A DNA stretch of 10,591 nucleotides, taken from positions 1 to 10,591 of the forward strand of contig CAYQLM010000100.1 in assembly GCA_964418365.1 (NCBI GenBank), written 5' to 3'. The position numbers and the translations under genes are program-made. Within the stretch, counting starts at the first letter, position 1; each line of letters opens with the position of its first letter. Of this stretch, positions 1-5,497 are shown piece by piece. A model generated the notes under the pieces. That model saw only the letters and a program-made list of their open reading frames with translations. It was not told the origin of the DNA and searched no databases. Origin of the DNA: JBBDXS01 sp964418365 (lineage in GTDB: Bacteria; Chloroflexota; Dehalococcoidia; DSTF01; RBG-16-68-14).

Positions 1-1254
1 AGCATGTACTCGGGCGGGCAGGGCGTCTACCTGCACCACATCACGCGCGAGCTCGCAGCCCTCGGCAACGAGGTCCACGTCATCGGCGGACCGCCGTACC
101 CTGAGCTCGCCGAAGGCGTCACGCTGCACAAAGTGCAGACGTACAGCATCTATCGCTTGCTGGAAACGGCGCGCATGTTCTTCTACGGACGCGATCCGCT
201 CAGCTTCTTTCATCCCCTCAACTTTTACGAGATGGCAACCAGCCGCGCCGGGATGTTCTCCGTCATGGCGGCGTTTAGCGTGCGCGCGTACCAGAAGCTA
301 GTCGAGCTGGCCCGCGCGGGCCAGCACTTCGACATGATCCACGACGTGCAGGGCCTCGGCTATGGCGTCCTGCTGATCAAGGCGAACGGGCTGCCCGTCG
401 TCGCGAACATTCACCACCCGCTCCAGGTCGACAGGGCGAACAGCATCCGCCAGGCCCGATCGCTTTCGGGCAAGGTGCAGTGGGCGCGCTTCTATCCCTT
501 CTGGATGCAGGAGATCGTCGCGCGCCGCATCGATCGCGTGATTACCGGCTCCGGCAGCTCCGCCGAGTCCGTCGCGCGCGAATTTCGTTTGCCGCGCGAT
601 CACATCGCCGTTGTGTACGACGGCGTCGACACCGACACATTTCACCCGCTCGAGTCCGCCCGTCAGCCGGGCAGCATCCTCTACGTCGGCAACTCAGACG
701 ACCGCAATAAGGGCGCGCGCTACCTGCTGGAGGCGCTTGCGCTGCTCAAGTCGCGCCGCAACGGCTTCCACCTCACCGTCGTGGACCGTCCGACGGCGTG
801 GCTGGTGCCGATGCTCTCGCGCGAGCTCGGGATCGATGACCTCGTGACGCTCACCGGACGGCTGGAGCGCGATGAGCTGGTCCGCCGCTACAACACCGCC
901 GAGGTCTTCGTGTCGCCCTCGCTCTATGAAGGCTTCGGCCTGCCGGCCGCCGAGGCGATGGCCTGCGGCGCGCCGGTCGTCGCGACGACGGCAGGCGCCT
1001 TCCCGGAGGTCATTGAGGATGGCGTGAGCGGCCTGCTCGTGCGCCCGCGCGACGCGGAGGCGCTGGCTGACGCGCTGGACCGGCTGCTGGGCGATTGGGT
1101 GCTCCGCCGCCGGCTCGGCCGCGCCGCGACCCGGCGCATCGTCGAACAGTTCTCGTGGAGCGAGACCGCTGTGCATACGCTGGAGCTCTACCAGGATGTG
1201 CTTGCCCATCGCACGGCGGCGCCGCAACGGCGGGCCGCCGAAGCGGGCTTGTAG
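1..1254 (+). CDS. GT4-family glycosyltransferase, 5' end cut by window edge
   Basis: Retaining GT-B glycosyltransferase of the GT4 type, expected to move a sugar from a nucleotide-sugar donor onto a glycan or lipid acceptor at the cytoplasmic side of the membrane. Numbering from the first in-frame ATG (position 4): residues 2-9 (YSGGQGVY) match the glycine-rich loop normally found some 15-20 residues into these proteins. The reading frame is open to base 1, so the true start lies outside the window and this ATG is internal. The C-terminal Rossmann domain shows VVYDGVDTDTFHP (203-215), the K236-G237 phosphate-binding region, and the EX7E donor-site motif E309-GFGLPAA-E317, followed by ACGAPVVAT. 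The stop is TAG at 1252-1254. It is convergent with the minus-strand genes and followed at once by a GC-rich hairpin. Donor and acceptor cannot be assigned. The family call is firm. Confidence 0.93.
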   Translation, partial: SMYSGGQGVYLHHITRELAALGNEVHVIGGPPYPELAEGVTLHKVQTYSIYRLLETARMFFYGRDPLSFFHPLNFYEMATSRAGMFSVMAAFSVRAYQKLVELARAGQHFDMIHDVQGLGYGVLLIKANGLPVVANIHHPLQVDRANSIRQARSLSGKVQWARFYPFWMQEIVARRIDRVITGSGSSAESVAREFRLPRDHIAVVYDGVDTDTFHPLESARQPGSILYVGNSDDRNKGARYLLEALALLKSRRNGFHLTVVDRPTAWLVPMLSRELGIDDLVTLTGRLERDELVRRYNTAEVFVSPSLYEGFGLPAAEAMACGAPVVATTAGAFPEVIEDGVSGLLVRPRDAEALADALDRLLGDWVLRRRLGRAATRRIVEQFSWSETAVHTLELYQDVLAHRTAAPQRRAAEAGL

Positions 1255-1274
1255 GGGCGGCCTTTAGGCCGCCC
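1255..1274. terminator. Perfect 8-bp hairpin directly after the glycosyltransferase stop
   Basis: GGGCGGCC-TTTA-GGCCGCCC is a perfect 8-bp GC stem with a 4-base loop, starting on the base after the TAG stop. No T-run follows, so it is not a canonical intrinsic terminator. Its place between convergent genes suggests transcript-end protection or bidirectional termination (inference). It could equally be a dispersed palindromic repeat. Confidence 0.5.
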
Positions 1275-1280
1275 GCGGCC

Positions 1281-1294
1281 TGACAAGCTTGTCA
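1281..1294. repeat. 14-bp perfect palindrome TGACAAGCTTGTCA
   Basis: TGACAAG is followed directly by its reverse complement CTTGTCA, giving a gapless 14-bp palindrome. Its right half overlaps the first bases of the interspersed repeat that begins at 1290. It may be an operator-like site or the edge of a repeat inserted in a mirror arrangement. No function can be assigned. Confidence 0.5.
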
Positions 1295-1340
1295 TTCCGA
1301 GCGGCAAATGCGCCGCTAGGCGCATGCGAGCGAGGAATCT
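1290..1340 (+). repeat. Interspersed short repeat, copy 1
   Basis: Starts TGTCATTCCGAGCGGC and ends AGCGAGGAATCT, with a central perfect stem-loop ATGCGCC-GCTA-GGCGCAT (1308-1325). A diverged second copy lies at 2218-2266 with the same arms and a different central stem. The arms resemble the TGTCATTC(C/T)GAGCG...GCGA(G/A)GAATC elements I recall as scattered through many bacterial genomes (from memory, not searched). The element may extend to about 1406, through a further hairpin at 1379-1396, up to the end of the GNAT gene. Confidence 0.6.
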
Positions 1341-1378
1341 CACATCTCTCGAAAGATCGCGCTGCATGCCGCTCGAAG

Positions 1379-1396
1379 CTGCGGGATTACCCGCAG
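1379..1396. terminator. Hairpin 11 bp past the GNAT stop
   Basis: CTGCGGG-ATTA-CCCGCAG is a perfect 7-bp stem with a 4-base loop. Read on the minus strand it lies just after the GNAT stop (1408-1410). No T-run follows on that strand, so intrinsic termination is uncertain. It may instead be the distal hairpin of the repeat that begins at 1290. Confidence 0.45.
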
Positions 1397-1407
1397 GAGG
1401 GTCGCTC

Positions 1408-1773
1408 TTACAGAGCCCGCACCTGCAGCAGCGCGATGTTGGTCTCCCAGATATCGAGTTCGATCAACGGCAGGAAGCCGCGGGAACGCAGATCGGCGAC
1501 GACACGCTCGATGATCGCCGTACCGATGCCGGCGTGGCGCCGGCCGCGCTCGACCGCCATCCACGTGATCTCGACGCTGTTGGACGTGCGCGGCTGCCAC
1601 GTCGCGAAGCCGGCAACCTGACCATCGTCCGCGACCCAACCGTCCTGAGAGCGCACGGCCTCGGCGCAGTCGGCCAGCCCGGGCTCGTAGCCGAAGAAGT
1701 CCGGCAGCGAGCGCATGATGGCGTCGCACGCCTGCGCGTCGTCCGGCGTCAGGGGACGGACGGTGGTTATCAC
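1408..1773 (-). CDS. GNAT-family N-acetyltransferase, short at the C-terminus
   Basis: Predicted cytoplasmic acetyl-CoA-dependent acetyltransferase with an unknown acceptor. Residues 1-12 form the usual first strand and turn (MITTVRPLTPDD). VAGFATWQ (53-60) and SVEITWMAV (66-74) are central strands. The pyrophosphate-binding loop of motif A is at RRHAGIGT (78-85), followed by the helix IIERVVADLRSRG. LPLIELDIWETN (101-112) is the start of motif B. The protein stops at 121 residues, where relatives usually run to about 140-160 and end with an 'N..A...Y...GF' strand pair; here that part is missing after NIALLQVRAL. Repeat DNA begins a few bases past the stop, so a lost 3' end is plausible. The start codon is GTG (1771-1773) with no clear Shine-Dalgarno sequence. 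It lies 105 bp downstream of the small membrane-protein gene and may share its transcript. Activity of the truncated product is doubtful. Confidence 0.75.
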   Translation of the reverse strand: MITTVRPLTPDDAQACDAIMRSLPDFFGYEPGLADCAEAVRSQDGWVADDGQVAGFATWQPRTSNSVEITWMAVERGRRHAGIGTAIIERVVADLRSRGFLPLIELDIWETNIALLQVRAL

Positions 1774-1878
1774 GACGAGCGAAACAAGCGATCCGCGGGC
1801 GCAGACTGCGTTAGAGATGCTGCCTTGGTAGCACTATTAGGCCTGAGCGCACTTCCGTCGAGTTGTTTCGCGTTCTGA

Positions 1879-2085
1879 TTAATCGTCGGCGGGCGGCTCG
1901 ATGGGCGTCGCGATCAGCGCGCGGCCGATCCAGAACGCGACGTAGAGGCCGCCGAGGAAGCCGCCGGTCACCGGCAGCGCGAGCGCCCAGTAGCTCCGGC
2001 GCATCACGCCGGCCAGGAACGTCACGGCGGTGAAGATGGTGGCGACGCAGATGATCAGTCCGTAAAAGTGCGAACGTTCAGCCAT
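1879..2085 (-). CDS. Small two-helix membrane protein, unknown function
   Basis: A 68-residue protein that I do not recognise. Two hydrophobic stretches are clear: residues about 8-28 (YGLIICVATIFTAVTFLAGVM) separated by a short basic turn (RR at 29-30) from about 33-58, which contains GGFLGGLYVAFWIG. The tail is acidic and proline-rich (PIEPPADD). The basic loop suggests both termini face outside and the turn faces the cytoplasm by the positive-inside rule, but the N-terminal charge is mixed. Support for a real gene: an ATG start with a GGAG Shine-Dalgarno sequence 7 bases upstream, and a close match to a sigma70 promoter about 35 bp before the start. Such proteins may be assembly factors or stress-related membrane peptides, but nothing here decides that. 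Confidence 0.72.
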   Translation of the reverse strand: MAERSHFYGLIICVATIFTAVTFLAGVMRRSYWALALPVTGGFLGGLYVAFWIGRALIATPIEPPADD

Positions 2086-2126
2086 GTCCGTGCTCCGTTC
2101 GGGATATGTGTCGATGGGCTATCGGT

Positions 2127-2155
2127 AGTGTAGGGGGGCTGGGCGTGAGTGTCAA
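2127..2155 (-). promoter_or_regulatory. Sigma70-like promoter for the small membrane-protein gene
   Basis: Read on the minus strand: a perfect -35 TTGACA (2155-2150), a spacer of exactly 17 bases (2149-2133), and -10 TACACT (2132-2127, 4 of 6 consensus). The predicted start of transcription is near 2120, giving a leader of about 35 bases with GGAG ahead of the ATG at 2085. The spacer holds a C6 run next to the -10 box, which is unusual. It would drive the small membrane-protein gene and perhaps the GNAT gene. Confidence 0.65.
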
Positions 2156-2217
2156 CGCACCATTCCGTGCGCTAGCAGCTCCTGCCTCGAGCATGTGTAC
2201 GCCTGGGCTTCTCTTTC

Positions 2218-2266
2218 TGTCAGTCTGAGCGGCGAGTCCGCCGCAGGGACGATAGCGAAGGATTTA
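2218..2266 (+). repeat. Interspersed short repeat, copy 2
   Basis: TGTCAGTCTGAGCGGC...AGCGAAGGATTTA aligns with copy 1 at 1290-1340 over both arms, with the shared GCGGC-N6-GCCGC core. The central bases differ but still pair: GTCC (2236-2239) with GGAC (2247-2250), where copy 1 pairs ATGC with GCAT. Two scattered copies with conserved arms and a variable but self-complementary centre point to selection or copying at the level of a folded element. Confidence 0.55.
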
Positions 2267-2469
2267 TCGGCCGGCATGAGAATTGCGGAACGGAGCCACC
2301 GATCGCTTGGAGCTTGCTTGCCCTGCCTCTAAGATCGCCTCATGAGCGCACCAACGCTGTTCGCCGCTTGGAGGTCGGAAGAAATTCAATTGAGAAAAGT
2401 CCTCTCTGCCAGATTCAAAACCAGGCATTTTTTCTCCGTTTTGTTGAAATCAATCAAGATCCGCGGGCC

Positions 2470-3267
2470 TTACGCCGTGATCTCCTCCCCGCCGTCGATG
2501 CCGATGACGTTACCCGTCATCCAGCCCAGGCGCTCGTCCGCCAGCGCCGCGATCGCCTTCGCCACGTCCTCGGGCGCGGTGGAGCGGCCGGATGGGTTCT
2601 GTGCCTTCGCCCGCTCGAGAAGCTCCGGCCCGCCCGGGATGCGGCGCAGCGCAGGGGTGTTGGTGACGCCGGCGCGGATCGAATTGGCCGCGATGCCCAT
2701 CGGGGCAAGCTCGAACGCGAGCTGGCGGATGTGCGACTCGAGCGCCGCCTTGGCCGCGGAGACCGCGCCGTACGACTTGATCACGCGCGAGCCGCCGGAG
2801 CTGGTCATCGCGAAGATGCGGCTGCCCTTGCGCATCAGGCCGCGCGAGACGAGCGCCTGCGTCCAGTACACCAGGCTGTGCGCCATCACGTCGACGGTCA
2901 TCTCCATCTGTTTCTGGCTGACCGCATCCTTTGGCGACTCACCGAAGTAGGGGAGCAGCGTCCCGAACGCGAGCGAGTGCAGGAGCACGCGCACGGACGC
3001 GCCGTCGCCGCCCGCGCGCAGGCGCTCCGCCATCTGGTCGGCGGCGTTCGAGCGCTTGTCGGCGTCGGCGGCGTTGATGTTGAAGAACACCGCCTCGCGG
3101 CCGCGTGATCGAATTTCGTCCTGGATGCGCTGCGCGTTCGCGATCGTCGAACGCAGGTCCAGGTGCACGCCGAAGATGTTGTACCCGCTGCGCGCAAGCT
3201 CCAGCGACGTCGCTTCGCCGAAGCCGCTCGATGCGCCGAGGATGAGCGCCCAGGGAGTCGATGCCAT
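2470..3267 (-). CDS. FabL/FabI-like enoyl-ACP reductase (SDR superfamily)
   Basis: Short-chain dehydrogenase/reductase expected to bind NAD(P)H, most like the enoyl-[ACP] reductases that finish each fatty-acid elongation cycle in the cytoplasm. The 265-residue length fits. The cofactor loop GASSGFG is at 11-17. HSLAFG (97-102) replaces the NNAG of ordinary SDRs, as in FabI. The catalytic pair is Y166 and K173, spaced Y-x6-K as in FabI/FabL and not the classical Y-x3-K. From memory, the stretch after K173 (AALE..R.LA.EL.P..I..N....G...T.AL) and NPSGR (224-228) resemble Bacillus FabL closely. The ATG has a strong AAGGAGG (3280-3274) with 6-base spacing and starts 16 bases after the upstream stop, so it is probably the last gene of the leftward operon. 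A different enoyl-thioester substrate, or another SDR activity, remains possible. Confidence 0.85.
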   Translation of the reverse strand: MASTPWALILGASSGFGEATSLELARSGYNIFGVHLDLRSTIANAQRIQDEIRSRGREAVFFNINAADADKRSNAADQMAERLRAGGDGASVRVLLHSLAFGTLLPYFGESPKDAVSQKQMEMTVDVMAHSLVYWTQALVSRGLMRKGSRIFAMTSSGGSRVIKSYGAVSAAKAALESHIRQLAFELAPMGIAANSIRAGVTNTPALRRIPGGPELLERAKAQNPSGRSTAPEDVAKAIAALADERLGWMTGNVIGIDGGEEITA

Positions 3268-3283
3268 GTCAGGCCTCCTTGCG

Positions 3284-4594
3284 TCAGTCGTCGTGCAGTA
3301 TGCCCTCGGTTGTCAGCAGTCGCTCTCGGAACGCTGCGACCGTCGCGTCATCGCCTTCGAGCGCGGCGCGGACGGCGTGGAAGAGCTGTACCGTCGTCGC
3401 GACGCAGTAGCGTAGCCGCTCCGCCGCGACGCGCAGCGCGTCGTCGTACTGCGCTGGTCGCTCCGCGGGAGGCGTGCGGCGATAGCCGTTGATGACGAGC
3501 AAGCCCTGCGCCGGCTTCCCCTGCGCGATCGCGCCCTCCAGGCGCTGGCGCAGGCGGTAGTGGCCGCCCAGCCCGGCCGCCCCTTCGCTCGCATCGACCT
3601 CTAGCATAGCGCTGCGCTGGTTCAGGCGGTCGTCGGTGATCGAGATCTTCGCCGGCGCCTCCAGCTCCGGTGGCGTGACCGAGAAGCCCAGCAGCGCGAG
3701 CGCCGCGCGGACGCCCTCCTCGAGGCCGTAGCGGCCCTCCTGCCAGAGCAGACGTTGGTAGCGTTCCAGCTCCTCGACCGCCTCGTCTGTGACTGCGAGC
3801 GCCGTTTTCGCTTCAGTTAGGTCCGTTGCTGCTTCGGATCGGGCTGCCAGGCGTTCGACCAGCTCCGGTAGCTGGTAGTCGCTCAGCCAATAGGGGGCAC
3901 TTGAGGATGAGGCTAAGCGAAGCGTCTGGCGGACCGCCTCCTGCAGCGCGTTCGATAGCTCGTAGCGCTCCTCGCTGGCCGGCGGGCGCGCCAGCGGCGG
4001 CAGGAAGATCACGCGGCCTTCGCCGACGGGCAGCTCCAGCGCGACGGCTGCGCCGCCGGCGCTGCGGGCGAGCACCGTGCCTCTTGACTCGTCCTCGAAA
4101 TACGCGTGATAAGCGAGGCGGTTCGCAAAGAGAGTGAGGAACGCCTCGAAGGGGTGATCCGAGGCAGCGGGCTCGATGCCTGTTCCTTCTCCTCGGCGCA
4201 GGAACGGCTCGTCGTATCGAACGCCTTCCGGCGCCGGCAGCCAGCAGTACCGGTCGCAGCCGGCGAGGCCGGCGACGCGTTCATGCATGACGTTCGGATA
4301 GGCGAAGCAGACTACGATACCCCCGCGCGCGAGCAGCCACGCTGTCTCGTCGCGCCGGTCGCGCAGCAGGTCGCCCAGGCCGACCGCATTTGCGCTGCTC
4401 CCGCCGTTGACGACCCGTTCGCCGGAGCGCGCCGTGTGCAGCTCGCTGCCGTCCGCGATCTCCTCGATGAGATCGGAGAGCGGCCGCGGGTCGACGACGA
4501 TCGCGTCGTAGTCGAAGAACGATGGCGCGTTGGCGAACGTGTGGTTATCGACGCACGGGCCGGGCATCGGAAAGCCGAGCGACACGATGCGCAT
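3284..4594 (-). CDS. Unknown protein with possible PD-(D/E)XK-like C-terminal domain
   Basis: A 436-residue soluble protein that I cannot assign to a named family. Residues 1-200 read as an alternating beta/alpha domain: MRIVSLGFPMPG, YDAIVVDP (29-36), ARGGIVVCFAYP (89-100), GEGRVIFLPP (191-200). This pattern is reminiscent of flavodoxin- or class I amidotransferase-like folds (inference). Residues about 245-285 are charged and helical, a likely coiled coil. From 286 on, a helix GRYGLEEGVRAALALLGFSV is followed by LEVDASEG (331-338), then GLLVINGYRRTPPAERPAQY (364-383), and finally a helix ending in ATTVQLFHAV. This resembles restriction-endonuclease-like domains in which a strand 'xEVKG' carries the catalytic residues, but the lysine position is D334, so nuclease activity is doubtful. 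It starts 8 bases after the galU stop with only a weak ribosome site, suggesting translational coupling. Confidence 0.72.
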   Translation of the reverse strand: MRIVSLGFPMPGPCVDNHTFANAPSFFDYDAIVVDPRPLSDLIEEIADGSELHTARSGERVVNGGSSANAVGLGDLLRDRRDETAWLLARGGIVVCFAYPNVMHERVAGLAGCDRYCWLPAPEGVRYDEPFLRRGEGTGIEPAASDHPFEAFLTLFANRLAYHAYFEDESRGTVLARSAGGAAVALELPVGEGRVIFLPPLARPPASEERYELSNALQEAVRQTLRLASSSSAPYWLSDYQLPELVERLAARSEAATDLTEAKTALAVTDEAVEELERYQRLLWQEGRYGLEEGVRAALALLGFSVTPPELEAPAKISITDDRLNQRSAMLEVDASEGAAGLGGHYRLRQRLEGAIAQGKPAQGLLVINGYRRTPPAERPAQYDDALRVAAERLRYCVATTVQLFHAVRAALEGDDATVAAFRERLLTTEGILHDD

Positions 4595-4602
4595 CGCGCT
4601 GC

Positions 4603-5472
4603 CTAGCTGCCCAGATCGAGCGCGCGCAGGTAGCTCCGCAGCTCCGGGCCGGTGTCCGGCCGCATCAGCGCCAGCTCGATCGATGCCTTGATCAGCCCGA
4701 GCGGTCTCCCCGTGTCGTAGCGCTTGCCCTGGAAGCGGTGCGCGAACATCGGTTGCTTCTTCAGCAGGAGCGACAGACCGTCCGTAATCTGGATCTCACC
4801 GTTCTTACCCGGCGGCGTCTCGCCGAGCACGTCGAAGATCTCCGGCGTGAGGACGTAGCGCCCGACGATCGCAAGATTCGACGGCGCCTCGCTCGGCTTC
4901 GGCTTCTCGACGAGCGCGCGCACTCGGTACGTGCCGTCGTCTTGCTGCCCCGCATCCACGATGCCATAGCTCTCGACGTCGGACTGCGGGACTTCCTCGA
5001 CTGCGAGGACGGAGCCGCCGTGCGAGTGAAAGACATCGATGAGCTGCCGCGCGACGGGCACGTCGGCGATGATCACGTCGTCCGGAAAGATGAGGACGAA
5101 TGGCTCGCGGCCAATGACGCGCCGCGTGGTGAGGACCGCGTCGCCGATGCCGCGCTGTTCCTTCTGCCGCACGTAGACGATGTCGGCCAGCTCGCTGATG
5201 CGCCGGATCTCCTCCAGCCGCGCGAGGTCGCCCTTGGCGAGCAGCATCTGCTCCAGCTCAAGCGAGCGGTCGAAGTGGTCTTCGACCGCTCGCTTGCCTG
5301 AGCTCGTGACGATGACTACCTCGTCGATGCCGGAGGCGACCGCCTCCTCGACGGCGTACTGGATGATCGGCTTGTCGACGAGCGGCAGCGCTTCCTTCGG
5401 CTGCGCCTTCGTGGCGGGCAGGAGCCGTGTGCCGTACCCGGCCGCCAGGATGACGGCTTTGGAGACCTTCAC
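4603..5472 (-). CDS. galU: UTP--glucose-1-phosphate uridylyltransferase
   Basis: Makes UDP-glucose and pyrophosphate from UTP and glucose-1-phosphate in the cytoplasm, supplying glucosyl units for envelope polysaccharides and glycolipids. At 289 residues it has full family length. The nucleotide-binding signature AAGYGTRLLPATKAQPKE is at 10-27, with K26 in the position of the conserved lysine. DKPIIQYAVEEA (33-44), QRGIGDAV (106-113), FPDD (129-132), VEKP (188-191) and NGEIQITDG (224-232) follow in the usual order. YDTGRPLGLIKA (252-263) is the sugar-binding end region. The start is GTG (5470-5472), which gives the usual MKVSKAVILAAG beginning; AGGGG lies only 2 bases before it, an unusually tight spacing. 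It sits 25 bp after the Agl23-NHL gene and 8 bp before the unknown protein, consistent with one operon. A thymidylyl- or other nucleotidyltransferase is unlikely given the motif order. Confidence 0.95.
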   Translation of the reverse strand: MKVSKAVILAAGYGTRLLPATKAQPKEALPLVDKPIIQYAVEEAVASGIDEVVIVTSSGKRAVEDHFDRSLELEQMLLAKGDLARLEEIRRISELADIVYVRQKEQRGIGDAVLTTRRVIGREPFVLIFPDDVIIADVPVARQLIDVFHSHGGSVLAVEEVPQSDVESYGIVDAGQQDDGTYRVRALVEKPKPSEAPSNLAIVGRYVLTPEIFDVLGETPPGKNGEIQITDGLSLLLKKQPMFAHRFQGKRYDTGRPLGLIKASIELALMRPDTGPELRSYLRALDLGS

Positions 5473-5497
5473 AGCCCCTGTGCTTCGATCATCGAGG

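Larger units (their letters stand above)
2086..2469. other. 384-bp intergenic region
   Basis: Holds the promoter at 2127-2155, the second repeat copy at 2218-2266, and an AT-rich patch at about 2381-2460 (28 G/C of 80 by count). The patch includes a T6-T7 run and lies just past the reductase stop. I looked for an intrinsic terminator for the leftward operon and found only weak 4-bp stems. No tRNA-like cloverleaf and no convincing small ORF were seen. The ATG-initiated + strand frame at 2342 runs on into the antisense of the reductase and has no family features. Confidence 0.6.

Noticed and set aside
331..338. Idea that the LEVDASEG motif of the unknown protein (residues 331-338) makes it an active restriction enzyme
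   Set aside because: The lysine expected after E-V is aspartate, and no methyltransferase or other defence gene is nearby.
1774..1878. Separate promoter for the GNAT gene in the 105-bp gap
   Set aside because: Only a poor TCGACG / TAATAG pair with 16-base spacing is present; transcription from the upstream small-gene promoter explains it as well.
2394..2436. Possible + strand terminator: TGCC...GGCA stem followed by a T-run
   Set aside because: The stem is only 4 bp with a mismatch and a 13-base loop, and no + strand gene lies upstream.
2314..3108. Open + strand frames (starting at 2314 and 2342) over the reductase and its downstream gap
   Set aside because: They are antisense to a well-supported reductase, composition is typical of shadows, and no ribosome site or family features are seen.
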